This document shows, piece after piece, positions 51,850-60,858 of a DNA stretch of 64,000 nucleotides. Every line of letters starts with the position of its first letter. The first letter of the stretch is position 1. Where the stretch lies: positions 310,001 to 374,000 of the forward strand of contig NZ_BBUZ01000026.1 of NCBI RefSeq assembly GCF_001417735.1, read 5' to 3'. The translations under genes and the position numbers were made by a program. The stretch comes from Streptomyces sp. NBRC 110028 (GTDB lineage: Bacteria > Actinomycetota > Actinomycetes > Streptomycetales > Streptomycetaceae). The notes under the pieces are model-generated. The model saw only the letters and a list, made by a program, of their open reading frames with translations. It did not search any database and was not told the DNA's origin.

Positions 51850-53760
51850 TCAGGGCGCCAGCGTGTCCAGGATCTGCTGTCCGTACTTGAGCAGCTTGTT
51901 CTCGCCGACCCCGTTCACCGCGCCCAGCTCCTCCAGCGTCGAGGGGACGACCGTCGCGATCTCGCGCAGCGTCGCGTCGTGGAAGATCACATACGCGGGC
52001 ACGCCCTGCTCCTTCGCGGTCGCCGCCCGCCAGGCCCGCAGCCCCTCGAAGACCGGCACCGCCTCCTCCGGCAGATCGGCCGCGGCCTTGCGGGACTTCG
52101 GCGACGACCCGGACGCGCCCGACTTCGCCGGCTTGCCCGTACGTGTCTTCTCCGGCTCGCGCCGCAGCCGCACCTCGCGCTGCCGCCCCAGCACCTCGGC
52201 GCTCGCGTCGGTCAGCACCAGCGTGCCGTAGTCGCCCTCGACGCCGAGCAGCCCCTGGGCCAGCAACTGCCGTACCACGCCGCGCCATTCGGCCTCGCGC
52301 AGCTCGGTGCCGATGCCGAACACCGACAGCGCGTCATGGTCGAACTGGATGACCTTGGCCGTCTTCTTGCCGAGCAGGATGTCGATCACCTGTCCGGCGC
52401 CGAACTTCTGGTTCCGCTCCCGCTTGAGCCGCACCACCGTCGACAGCAGCTTCTGCGCGGGGATGGTGCCGTCCCAGGACTCCGGGGGCGTCAGACACGT
52501 ATCGCAGTTGCCGCACGCGGTGCTCCGCTGGCCGAAGTACGCCAGCAGCTGGACCCGGCGGCATTCCACCGTCTCGCACAGGGCCAGCATCGCCTCCAGA
52601 TGCGCCCCCAGCTTGCGCCGGTGGGCGTCGTCGCCCTCGGAGGTGTCGATCATCTTCCGCTGCTGGATGACGTCCTGCAGACCGTACGCCAGCCAGGCGG
52701 TGGACGGCAGCCCGTCCCGTCCGGCGCGGCCCGTCTCCTGGTAGTAGCCCTCGACGGACTTCGGCAGATCCAGATGGGCCACGAACCGCACGTCCGGCTT
52801 GTCGATTCCCATGCCGAACGCGATCGTCGCCACCACGACCAGGCCGTCCTCCCGCAGGAAGCGCGCCTGGTTCTCGGCGCGGACCCGGGCGTCGAGACCC
52901 GCGTGGTACGGCACCGCCTCGATCCCGTTGCTCACCAGGAACTCGGCCGTCTTCTCCACCGAGGAGCGGGACAGGCAGTAGACGATTCCGGCGTCGCCCG
53001 GGTGCTCGGTGCGCAACAGCTCCAGCAGCTGCTTCTTCGGCTCGTTCTTCGAGGCGATCCGGTACTGGATGTTGGGGCGGTCGAAGCTCGCCACGAAGTG
53101 GTGGGCGTCCTGGAGCTTCAGCCGGGACGCGATCTCGCCGTGGGTGGCCTCGGTGGCGGTCGCGGTCAGCGCGATCCGGGGCACCGTGGGCCAGCGCTCG
53201 TGCAGCTCGGACAGGGCCAGATAGTCGGGCCGGAAGTCGTGCCCCCACTGGGCCACGCAGTGCGCCTCGTCGATGGCGAACAGCGAGACCGTGCCCCGGT
53301 CCAGCAGGCGCAGCGTGGACTCCACGCGCAGCCGCTCGGGCGCGAGGTAGAGCAGGTCCAGCTCGCCCGCGAGGAATTCGGCCTCCACCAGCCGCCGCTC
53401 GTCCAGGTCCTGGGTGGAGTTGAGGAACCCGGCCCGCACGCCGAGGTTCCTCAGGGCGTCGACCTGGTCCTGCATGAGCGCGATCAGCGGCGAGATGACC
53501 ACCCCGACCCCCTTCCGCACGAGCGCGGGGATCTGGTAGCACAGCGACTTGCCGCCGCCGGTCGGCATCAGGACCAGTGCGTCACCACCGGCTATCACAT
53601 GCTCGATGATCTCCTGCTGGCCTCCCCGGAACGCGTCATAGCCGAAGACGCGGTGCAGTACGCGCAGGGCCTCGCTGCCATCGGGGCCGCCCGCGACACC
53701 AGGTCCGGTTGCGACATCGGGTCCGGTTGCGACATCGGGTCCGTTTTCGGGAAGAGCCAT
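51850..53760 (-). CDS. recQ: RecQ-type ATP-dependent DNA helicase
   Basis: A 636-residue superfamily 2 3'-5' helicase. Helicase motifs are complete: the RecQ motif 0 region (FGYDAFRGGQQEII), I (MPTGGGKSLCYQ), II (AIDEAHC), III (LTATATE), V (TIAFGMGIDKPDVRFV) and VI (QETGRAGRDG). A zinc-binding cluster (CETVECRR and CGNCDTCLTPP), a winged helix, and a C-terminal HRDC domain (about 555-630) follow. It acts in recombinational repair and replication-fork processing. The N-terminus carries a short DVATGP repeat encoded by an 18-base tandem duplication, absent from most RecQ proteins. Confidence 0.95.
   Translation of the reverse strand: MALPENGPDVATGPDVATGPGVAGGPDGSEALRVLHRVFGYDAFRGGQQEIIEHVIAGGDALVLMPTGGGKSLCYQIPALVRKGVGVVISPLIALMQDQVDALRNLGVRAGFLNSTQDLDERRLVEAEFLAGELDLLYLAPERLRVESTLRLLDRGTVSLFAIDEAHCVAQWGHDFRPDYLALSELHERWPTVPRIALTATATEATHGEIASRLKLQDAHHFVASFDRPNIQYRIASKNEPKKQLLELLRTEHPGDAGIVYCLSRSSVEKTAEFLVSNGIEAVPYHAGLDARVRAENQARFLREDGLVVVATIAFGMGIDKPDVRFVAHLDLPKSVEGYYQETGRAGRDGLPSTAWLAYGLQDVIQQRKMIDTSEGDDAHRRKLGAHLEAMLALCETVECRRVQLLAYFGQRSTACGNCDTCLTPPESWDGTIPAQKLLSTVVRLKRERNQKFGAGQVIDILLGKKTAKVIQFDHDALSVFGIGTELREAEWRGVVRQLLAQGLLGVEGDYGTLVLTDASAEVLGRQREVRLRREPEKTRTGKPAKSGASGSSPKSRKAAADLPEEAVPVFEGLRAWRAATAKEQGVPAYVIFHDATLREIATVVPSTLEELGAVNGVGENKLLKYGQQILDTLAP
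53707..53742. repeat. 18-bp tandem duplication inside the recQ 5' end
   Basis: The unit GGTTGCGACATCGGGTCC occurs twice in direct succession, with a degenerate third copy at 53693-53706. On the coding strand it gives DVATGPDVATGPGVAGGP. Being in frame, copy changes would only lengthen or shorten a disordered N-terminus. Confidence 0.85.
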
Positions 53761-53794
53761 CCGGCGATTCTAGGGGTCGTGCGGGGTGCCCTGG

Positions 53795-54340
53795 TCAACG
53801 GCGGGTGAAGCGCGCGGTGACGGTCATCGCGGCGGCGCCCGGCATCATCCCCAGCCGGTTCCAGGTCATGCCGAAGCGGGTGCGGTCGACGTCGGCCTCG
53901 GCGGTGAGCGTGACGGCGTCGGCGGTGGCCTCGGTCAGCCGCGCCGTGAAGGACAGCGGGCGGGGGGTGTCGAGGATGGTCAGCTCACCGTCGACCGCGA
54001 CGGCGGCACTCTCGCCGGGCACCGCGCTCGAGGCCACGAAGACGATCTCGGGGTGGTGGTCCACATCGAGGAAGTCCTTGCCGCGCAGATGCTCGTCGCG
54101 CTTGGCGTTCCGGGTGTCCAGCGACGCGGCGTCGATGGTCAGGGTGCCGCGAGCGGAACCGTCCGCCGCCACCTCGCCCTCCCCGCTGACGCCCGTGAAG
54201 ACACCGGTCACGGTGCCCAGTCCCCAGAACGTCCTGTGCCGGAAGCGGACCGTGGACCCGGCCGGGTCCAGGACCCAGCGGCCCGCCTCGACGGCGGACG
54301 GCGAGACGGGGGCAGGGGCGGAGTCGGCGGTGTCCGCCAT
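53795..54340 (-). CDS. YceI-family lipocalin-like protein
   Basis: A 181-residue YceI domain protein, a beta-barrel that binds isoprenoid-like lipids in relatives. The family blocks GRWVLDPAGSTVRFRHRTF, ASLDTRNAKRDEHLRGKDFLD, VDHHPEIVFVAS and RTRFGMTWNRLG are all seen. I chose the ATG at 54340 (GAGGAG upstream). There is no signal peptide, so unlike YceI of Gram-negative bacteria this copy is cytoplasmic, as is usual in Streptomyces. Its physiological role is unknown. Confidence 0.9.
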   Translation of the reverse strand: MADTADSAPAPVSPSAVEAGRWVLDPAGSTVRFRHRTFWGLGTVTGVFTGVSGEGEVAADGSARGTLTIDAASLDTRNAKRDEHLRGKDFLDVDHHPEIVFVASSAVPGESAAVAVDGELTILDTPRPLSFTARLTEATADAVTLTAEADVDRTRFGMTWNRLGMMPGAAAMTVTARFTRR

Positions 54341-54579
54341 GGCGATCACTCCTCGGTGGGCGTAAGGCAGGTCGCACAGCAGCTTAGGGAGAACACCCGG
54401 CGCGGGGGGAGGTTTCGGACGCGGGGATCTGTCAACTGGCGCCGCCCCCGGCCCCGGTGTGACGTGGCGGCGGGGGAGCGGGTTGGATGGGTGCGGGCGT
54501 GGGCACAGTGGCCGTTGAGACATGACGGTTCGTCATGTGCACGTCCAGAATGGATCCTTTCCCCCACGAGGAGGCCGAT

Positions 54580-55122
54580 GTGACATCCAGCAGACTCGTC
54601 CGCGCGTTGCCTGCCGCGATCGCGGCAGTGCTCGCCCTGGCGGGCGGCCAGGCGGTGGCCGCCCCGGCGCCCGACGCCGCCGCGCGTGTGGTCACGTACG
54701 ACGCCGCAGGGGCCGCCGAGTTCAAGGACGCGGTGACCAAGGGCGCGGCGGTCTGGAACCAGAGCGTGAAGAACGTACAGCTCAAGCCGGTCGCCTCCGG
54801 CCAGCGGGCCAACCTGCGCGTCGTGGCGGACAACGGCTGGCCCCGCGCCCAGGTCACCGCCCTCGGCAGCGGCACGATCTACTTCGGACGGCAGGCCGTG
54901 GACGAGGGCCACAACACCGTACGGATCGCCGCGCACGAGATGGGCCACATCCTGGGCCTGCCCGATGTGAAGCCGGGGCCCTGCTCCAGCCTGATGTCCG
55001 GCGCCAGCGCCGGTACGTCCTGCACCAACGCCAACCCCAACGCGGCCGAGAAGGCCGAGGTCGAGGACGCCTTCGCGCTGCTGGAGAAGTCCAGCGCGCC
55101 GACGGCCGCGTACAAGGACTGA
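54580..55122 (+). CDS. Snapalysin-like small neutral metalloprotease (M7)
   Basis: A 180-residue secreted zinc endopeptidase. The signal runs from the GTG at 54580 to about AVAAPAP (residue 30). The catalytic site is AHEMGHILGLPD (His119, Glu120, His123, Asp129), the HExxHxxGxxD form with Asp as third ligand that defines snapalysins. GPCSSLMSGASAGTSCTNANPN supplies the paired Cys of the family. GAGGAGG lies upstream of the start. Snapalysin genes often have a divergent LysR activator; here the divergent neighbour is a YceI protein instead. Confidence 0.9.
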   Translation: MTSSRLVRALPAAIAAVLALAGGQAVAAPAPDAAARVVTYDAAGAAEFKDAVTKGAAVWNQSVKNVQLKPVASGQRANLRVVADNGWPRAQVTALGSGTIYFGRQAVDEGHNTVRIAAHEMGHILGLPDVKPGPCSSLMSGASAGTSCTNANPNAAEKAEVEDAFALLEKSSAPTAAYKD

Positions 55123-55142
55123 CCGGGGCTCGAACGGTGAAG

Positions 55143-55186
55143 ACGGGTGGGCGGGCCGGGAGGGGATTCCCGGTCCGCCCACCCGT
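55143..55186. terminator. Bidirectional hairpin between protease and DeoR genes
   Basis: ACGGGTGGGCGG-type and complementary CCGCCCACCCGT arms, extended by CCGGGA/TCCCGG, give a stem of about 18 pairs with one mismatch. It lies between the convergent protease (ends 55122) and DeoR (ends 55189) genes and can terminate both. Confidence 0.7.
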
Positions 55187-55188
55187 TC

Positions 55189-55980
55189 TCATACGGTGAT
55201 CACTTCCGTCTCGGGGAGGGCACGGAATGGGGCGAGCTGGTCATCGGTGGCGCCGTCGTCGGTGACCAGCGTCCAGGGCCCGTCCAGCGGGGCCCACGCG
55301 GTGAACGGGGACTGGCCGAGCTTGCTGCTGTCGGCGAGCACGAACACCTCCCGGCCGCGGTCGGCCATCATCTCCTTCAGCGAGGTCTGGTGCAGACTGG
55401 CCTCGCATATGCCGCGCCGCGCGTCGAGCCCGTCGGCGCCCAGGAAGACCTTGTCGGCGGTGAGCCGGGACAGGGTGAGTTCGGCGAGCGGGCCGACGAA
55501 GCCCTGGCTGACGTGGCGCAGCGTCCCCGCGAGCGTGATCAGCTCGATGCCGTCCACCTCGGCCAGCGCGCGCAGCGCGGTCAATCCGCTGGTGATGACG
55601 GTGAGTTCGGTGCGGGCGCGCAGATGGTGGGCGAGCCGGCCGGTGGTGGTGCCCGCGTCCAGAATGACGGTGTCGCCCTGCCCGATCCGGGTGGCCGCCC
55701 ACCGTCCGATGCGGTCCTTCTCGGCCACCGCGAGCCCGCTGCGCTGCCCGAGCGTCGGCTCGGCGGTGTGTCCCGCGCTCATCGCGCCGCCGTAGGTGCG
55801 GGCGATGGCGCCCTGCTCGGTGAGCAGGGCGAGGTCCCGGCGGATGGTGGAGGGGGTCACCTCCAATGAGCGCGCCAGCTCCTCGACGACCACCGTGCCA
55901 TCGGTCCGGATCGTGCGGGCGATCAGTTCCCGGCGGTCGGCGGCGCGCAGTCGCCGCTGACCCTCCCCGTTGGATGTCAT
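55189..55980 (-). CDS. DeoR-family transcriptional regulator
   Basis: A 263-residue sugar-responsive regulator. The helix-turn-helix is at about 15-70 (ELIARTIRTDGTVVVEELAR and LEVTPSTIRRDLALLTEQG). The C-terminal sensor domain has DTVILDAGTTTGRLAHHL, KVFLGADGLDARRGICEAS and VFVLADSSKLGQ, where phosphorylated sugars bind in relatives. It is divergent from the carrier-dehydrogenase-aldolase operon at 56151, and dyads in the spacer (56091-56133) are its likely sites. The effector is probably a phosphorylated sugar or sugar acid. Confidence 0.92.
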   Translation of the reverse strand: MTSNGEGQRRLRAADRRELIARTIRTDGTVVVEELARSLEVTPSTIRRDLALLTEQGAIARTYGGAMSAGHTAEPTLGQRSGLAVAEKDRIGRWAATRIGQGDTVILDAGTTTGRLAHHLRARTELTVITSGLTALRALAEVDGIELITLAGTLRHVSQGFVGPLAELTLSRLTADKVFLGADGLDARRGICEASLHQTSLKEMMADRGREVFVLADSSKLGQSPFTAWAPLDGPWTLVTDDGATDDQLAPFRALPETEVITV

Positions 55981-56090
55981 TTTCGCCTGCCATCCTCTCC
56001 GCGACTCCCCGCGACTCTGCGTGATTGGGGGAGCACCCTATCAGTCTGCGCATTTCGCGCTGTCTCATCGTGGATATGGGCTGGACTCTT

Positions 56091-56133
56091 GCGTGTTACG
56101 TGCAAGCATGCGAGCGTTTCGCTCACAACACGC
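56091..56133. promoter_or_regulatory. Dyad-rich region, probable DeoR operator
   Basis: GCGTGTT (56091-56097) and AACACGC (56127-56133) are inverted copies, and GAGCGTTTCGCTC (56112-56124) is a perfect 5-3-5 dyad between them. A further TTTCGC occurs near 56053. The region lies just upstream of the plus-strand operon and about 110 bases from the DeoR start. Confidence 0.55.
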
Positions 56134-56150
56134 ATGTAGCGGGAGGGTCC

Positions 56151-57584
56151 ATGAAGGCGGAGAGTGTGCCGGCCGACGTCGGGGCGGGCAGCGAACCCGC
56201 GTCCGACGATCCGTACGCACTGCGGGCGGGCGACGTCCTGGAGCCGCCGAACGACCTCAAGGGCACCGTCAAGCGCCTCGGGCCCGGCATGATCCTCTCC
56301 GCGGCGGTGGTCGGCTCCGGTGAACTGATCACCACCACCTCGCTCGGCGCCAAGGCCGGATTCGTCCTGCTGTGGCTGGTGATCGCGAGCGCGCTGGTCA
56401 AGGTGTGGGTGCAGATGGAGCTGGCCCGCTGGACCATCCTCACCGGCAAGACCGCGCTGGCCGGGTACAGCCAGGTCGCGCCCAGAGTCGGCCGGGTCGG
56501 CTGGATCAACGTGCTGTGGATCCTGATGGACTTCGCCAAGATGCTCCAGCGCGGCGGCATGATCGGCGGAGCGGCGGCGGCGTTCAGCATCCTCGCCCCG
56601 ATCGGCGGCGACCCGCTGGGCCGCGCCTCGCTCACGGCGTGGACCGTCATCGTGATCGTCTCCGTCGTCGCGCTGATGTACACCAACCGCTACGGACTGG
56701 TGGAGAAGGCCGGATTCATCACCGTCGTGGTCTTCACGCTCTCCACGGTCGCCCTCGCCGTCGGACTGCCCTGGACCGAATTCCCCTACAGCGGCGCGGA
56801 CCTGGGCTCCGGGCTGGCCCTCTCCATCCCGGCCGGCACCCTCGGCTTCGCCGTCGCCATGTTCGGCATCACCGGGGTCGGCGCCGACGAGATGACCACG
56901 TACACCTACTGGTGTCTGGAGAAGGGCTACGCGCGCTGGACCGGCCCGGACGACGGCACCGAGGCGCGGGCCAAGCGCGCCGAGGGCTGGATCCGGGTCA
57001 TGCGGACCGACGCCCTCGTCTCCTGGCTCATCTGCACCCTGTGCACGCTGTCCTTCTACGTCATCGGCGCGGCCATCCTGCACCGGCAGGGCCTGGTGCC
57101 CGAGGGCAACGAGATGATCAGCACCCTGTCCCGGATGTACACCGACACCCTCGGCCCCTGGGGCAAGTACCTCTTCCTGGCCGGGGCCATCGCCGTCCTC
57201 TACTCGACGATCATCGCCTCCACCGCGAGCGTGCCCCGGCTGTGGACCAACACTCTCGGCCTGCTCGGCCTGCTCGACTGGAAGAACGTCACGACCCGCA
57301 AGCGTGCCGTCCGCGTGCTCACCGTCGTCCTGCCGCCGCTGTGGGCCGTCAGCTACCTCTTCATCCAGGAACCGGTGCTGATGGTGCAGGTCGGTGGCAT
57401 CGCGGGCGGCATCTTCCTGGTCGCGGTCGTCATCGCCGTATGGCATCTGCGCGCCACCGAGGTGGCCCCGCGCTTCCGCCGCAATCCCGCGCTGAACTGC
57501 GCGCTCGTGCTGAGCAGCGCCGCCATCGGCGCCCTCGGAATCTATTCGGTCCTCGATGTCCTCGGCCTCGGGGTGGGGAGTTGA
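56151..57584 (+). CDS. Nramp-superfamily transporter lacking canonical metal motifs
   Basis: A 477-residue membrane protein with about 11 membrane segments. It aligns by eye with Nramp carriers at GPGMILSAAVVGSGELITTT (first helix) and VAMFGITGVGADEMTTYTYW (sixth helix). The key metal ligands are not there: DPGN of helix 1 is replaced by GSGE, and the MPH of helix 6 by ITGVG. A different substrate than Mn/Fe is therefore likely. It heads an operon with a 2-hydroxyacid dehydrogenase and an HpcH-type aldolase under a DeoR regulator, which points to an organic or sugar acid. The ATG at 56151 follows GGGAGGG. Confidence 0.8.
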   Translation: MKAESVPADVGAGSEPASDDPYALRAGDVLEPPNDLKGTVKRLGPGMILSAAVVGSGELITTTSLGAKAGFVLLWLVIASALVKVWVQMELARWTILTGKTALAGYSQVAPRVGRVGWINVLWILMDFAKMLQRGGMIGGAAAAFSILAPIGGDPLGRASLTAWTVIVIVSVVALMYTNRYGLVEKAGFITVVVFTLSTVALAVGLPWTEFPYSGADLGSGLALSIPAGTLGFAVAMFGITGVGADEMTTYTYWCLEKGYARWTGPDDGTEARAKRAEGWIRVMRTDALVSWLICTLCTLSFYVIGAAILHRQGLVPEGNEMISTLSRMYTDTLGPWGKYLFLAGAIAVLYSTIIASTASVPRLWTNTLGLLGLLDWKNVTTRKRAVRVLTVVLPPLWAVSYLFIQEPVLMVQVGGIAGGIFLVAVVIAVWHLRATEVAPRFRRNPALNCALVLSSAAIGALGIYSVLDVLGLGVGS

Positions 57585-57592
57585 ACCAGACC

Positions 57593-58543
57593 ATGGGACA
57601 CGACGTCCTGGTGACCACGCCGAGCTTCGGCCAGCATTCCCGCGCCCCCTGGGAGGTGTTCGAACAGGCCGGTGTCCCGGTGCGCACCGCGCGCGCCGCG
57701 CATCCGCTGGCGCAGGCGCAGCTGATCGACGAGGCGGCGGGCGCGGACGCCCTCGTCGTCGGGCTCGATCCCGTGACGGCGGCCGTCCTCGACGCGGCAC
57801 CCGGGCTGAAGGTCATCGCCAAGCACGGGGTCGGCGTCGACAACATCGACCTCACCGCGGCCGCCGCGCGCGGCGTACGGGTGGTCAACGCGCCCGGCAC
57901 CAACACCACCGCCGTCGCCGACATGGCCATGGCCCTGCTGCTGGCCGCCGTACGCCGGATCGTGCCCGCCCACGCCTCGGTCACCGGAGGCCGCTGGGAC
58001 CGCTTCTTCGGCCCCGAACTGGCCGGTCGCACGCTCGGCATCGTCGGCTTCGGCCGGATCGGGCAGGCCGTCGCCCGGCGCGCCCGGGGCTTCGACATGG
58101 AGATCGTCGCCTACGACCCGCACCTGCCGGAGGCCGTCTTCGCCGAGCAGGGCGTACGCTCCGTACCCCTGGACGACCTGCTCGCCCTGAGCGACGCCGT
58201 CACCCTGCATCTGCCCATGCCCTCCGGCGGGCCGCTGCTCGGCCGCGCCCGGCTGGAAGCCATGAAACCCGGCTCCTGCCTGATCAACACGGCGCGGGGC
58301 GGGCTCGTCGACGAGGGCGCTCTCGCCGAACTGCTCCACAGCGGACACATCGCGGCGGCCGGAATCGATGTGTTCGCCACCGAGCCCCCAGCCGGGAACC
58401 CGCTGCTCACCGCACCGAACACGGTGCTCACCCCGCACTGCTCGGCCTTCACCCACCAGGCGAACGCCGCGATGGGCAGCGCCGTGGCCGCGGACGTGGT
58501 GCGGGTGCTGCGCGGCGAGGACCCGGTGAACCCCGTGGTGTGA
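57593..58543 (+). CDS. D-isomer-specific 2-hydroxyacid dehydrogenase
   Basis: A 316-residue NAD-dependent dehydrogenase of the phosphoglycerate dehydrogenase type. The Rossmann turn is canonical (LGIVGFGRIGQAVARRA, about 142-158). Catalytic Arg (NTARGGLVDEG), Glu (DVFATEPPAG) and His (LTPHCSAF) are present. The start is the ATG at 57593, eight bases after the carrier stop; a TTG at 57581 overlapping that stop is also possible. With the aldolase downstream it may oxidise a 2-hydroxy acid to the 2-keto acid that the aldolase then splits. Confidence 0.9.
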   Translation: MGHDVLVTTPSFGQHSRAPWEVFEQAGVPVRTARAAHPLAQAQLIDEAAGADALVVGLDPVTAAVLDAAPGLKVIAKHGVGVDNIDLTAAAARGVRVVNAPGTNTTAVADMAMALLLAAVRRIVPAHASVTGGRWDRFFGPELAGRTLGIVGFGRIGQAVARRARGFDMEIVAYDPHLPEAVFAEQGVRSVPLDDLLALSDAVTLHLPMPSGGPLLGRARLEAMKPGSCLINTARGGLVDEGALAELLHSGHIAAAGIDVFATEPPAGNPLLTAPNTVLTPHCSAFTHQANAAMGSAVAADVVRVLRGEDPVNPVV

Positions 58544-58601
58544 CGTTCCTTCCCTACTCCCCCTATCGACCGACCAGAGAAATCGAGAGAAGCTCCAGAC
58601 C

Positions 58602-59369
58602 ATGAACACTTCCCCCGCCGACTTCGCATCCCGGCTCCGCGCACGTCAGCGGATCCTCGGCTACTGGGTCGTCCTCGACAACCCCGTCGGCACCGAGCGG
58701 CTGGCCGGTCTCGGCTACGACTACATCTGCGTCGACGCCCAGCACGGTCTGCTCGACTACAAGGGCACGCTCGGCGCGATGACCGCCATCGACGCCCGCG
58801 CCACCGCCGCCGGAATGGTGCGCGTCCCCGCCAATGACGGCTTCTGGATCGGCCAGGCCCTGGACGCGGGCGCCCGCGGCGTCATCGTCCCCCTGGTCAA
58901 CACCGCCCAGCAGGCCGCCGCCGCGGTGAGCGCCTGCCGCTACCCCCCGCTCGGGGTCCGCAGCTATGGCCCGATGCGCTCCGGCCTGCGTGTCGGCCCC
59001 GTCCCGGCCGAGGCGAACGAGCAGGTCGCCTGCGTCGTGATGATCGAAACGGCGGAGGCGCTGGGCAACACGGAGGAGATCTGCGCGACGGAGGGGCTGG
59101 ACGGCGTCTACATCGGCCCCTCCGACCTCACGATCGCCCTCGGCGGACGCACCTCCACCGACCCCTCGGTGGCGGAATCGTTCGACGCGGCCCTGGCGAA
59201 GGTCGCGCGGGCCGCGGAGGCGGCCGGGATCGCGGCCGGAATCCACTGCCCGGACGGCGCCACGGCCGCCAAGCGGCTGGCCCAGGGCTTCACCTTCGCC
59301 ACGGTCAGCTGCGACCTGGTCCACCTGGAGCAGGCCGCGGCGGCCCACCTCCGCGACGCCACCGCCTGA
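58602..59369 (+). CDS. HpcH/HpaI-family class II aldolase
   Basis: A 255-residue TIM-barrel aldolase acting on 2-keto-3-deoxy acids, such as 2-keto-3-deoxyglucarate or 4-hydroxy-2-oxoheptanedioate, to give pyruvate and an aldehyde. Visible sites are DAQHGLLD (catalytic His), VRVPANDGFWIGQALDAGARG, the metal-binding Glu in VMIETAEAL and IGPSDLTIALGG. In most relatives the residue before the catalytic His is Glu; here it is Gln. It closes the DeoR-controlled operon, which thus holds uptake, oxidation and cleavage steps. Confidence 0.9.
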   Translation: MNTSPADFASRLRARQRILGYWVVLDNPVGTERLAGLGYDYICVDAQHGLLDYKGTLGAMTAIDARATAAGMVRVPANDGFWIGQALDAGARGVIVPLVNTAQQAAAAVSACRYPPLGVRSYGPMRSGLRVGPVPAEANEQVACVVMIETAEALGNTEEICATEGLDGVYIGPSDLTIALGGRTSTDPSVAESFDAALAKVARAAEAAGIAAGIHCPDGATAAKRLAQGFTFATVSCDLVHLEQAAAAHLRDATA

Positions 59370-59413
59370 CCCGGACCGGCGCCCTCGCCGGGACCCTCCC
59401 CGGAGGACACCCC

Positions 59414-60782
59414 CTACGGCTCGACCCGCAAGGGCGGGGACGCCAGGCCCCGGGCCCGGGGGAGCAGCATCGTCCGCAGGGCGACGGCGGGGGAGAGCAG
59501 ACGGGACGGCGGCGCGGCCAGGTGGGTGATGTCGCGGAACGCGGCGCCGACCACGGGATCGATGGCCGCCCGGTCCGCCAGCCGTCCGAAGTACCAGGTC
59601 TGCGCCCGCTCGGCGGCGCCCGGCGGCGTGGTGTCCGAGCCCGCCGCGTACGGGCGGTCCGCGCCGACGGCGGTCAGCCAGGCGGTGTCGCCCGCCCGGG
59701 CGACGGCGCGCTGGGCGGCGGCCGCGAGGCCGGGGCGCAGCCCGCCGCCGGCCAGGGCGCCACGCAGCGCCAGCCCGCTCAGCGCGGCGACGGACATCCC
59801 CTGCCCGTAGATCGGGTTGAACGTACAGGCGGCGTCCGCGACCACGACGAACCCCTCCGGCACCCCGCCCGGCGCGTCGTAGTGGCGGCGGCGGTTGGAA
59901 GTGTCCCGGTAGCCGTAGGGCGGGGACACCGGCTCGCAGGTGCGCAGGTGCTCGTACAACTCGGGGGCGCCGAGGGCCTGTACGAAATCGAGCACGGCCC
60001 GCCCCTCGGTCGGCGGATGATGTCCGCGCACACCGGCGAGGGTCAGCAGCCAGTTGCCGCCCTCGACCGGGGACCAGGCCGCGCCACGGGGACAGCCGGG
60101 GCGCGGCTGGATGACCACGGACATCTCCAGCGGCTCGGCAGGCCGGAACATCCGCGTGGAGTAGCCGATTCCGGCGTCGACGACCTCCTCGCGCGGTGCT
60201 CGGCGGCCCAGCTCGGCCAGCCACCCCGGGGCGCGCGAGCCACGCCCCGAGGCGTCGACGACCAGATCGGCGCACAGGTCCCGCTCGGCGCGCCCGGTGC
60301 CGCGCGAGCGCACCCGCACGCCGGTCACCCGGTCCGCGCCGCCGAGCAGCCCGATGGCCTCGGTGGCCTGCAGCACCTCCACCCGGGTCCCGGAACCGGC
60401 GGCCCGGGCCAGCACGCTCGCCCGAACGGTGGTGTCGAAGAGCGGACGTGTGCAGCTGATCATGGTGTGCCGGCCCTCGTGGAACCGGCGGTGCCAGCCG
60501 TTGGAGGCCCGGGTGATCACATCGCGCGGCGCCTCCAGCAGCCGGGCGCCCGCCGCCCGCAGCTCCGACGTCGCTCCGGGGAGCAGCTTCTCCAGGGCCC
60601 GGCAGCCGCCGCTGAGGAAGACGTGCAGATGGCGCCCCTGGGGGACGCCCTTGCGGAAGACGGGCTGCTCGAGAGCGATCGCGCTCCACGATGGTGACCG
60701 TGTCCGCGTGGCCGATGAGCGCGGCGGCGGCCAGGGATCCCGCCAGGCCGCCACCCACCACTAACGCGTCGCCCCTGCCCAT
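59414..60782 (-). pseudogene. FAD-dependent oxidoreductase with a frameshift near codon 36
   Basis: A flavin monooxygenase/geranylgeranyl-reductase-like protein broken by one extra base. From the ATG at 60782 (GGGAGG upstream) the frame gives the FAD-binding start ALVVGGGLAGSLAAAALIG and TVTIVERDR. The rest, from LEQPVFRKGVPQGRHLHVFL to the C-terminus at 59414, is in another frame. Removing one base at about 60674 joins the two into ERDRLEQPVF, as expected in the family, for a protein of about 455 residues. The second part retains VADAACTFNPIYGQGMSVA. Codon 7 is TTA. It is either a recent null mutation or a sequencing error. Confidence 0.85.
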
Positions 60783-60858
60783 CCGCCGCCTCCCGTCCAC
60801 CGTGATCGTCGCGGCCCAAGCCTGGTGGTACCGGGCCTGGGCCGTCAACCACACACGG

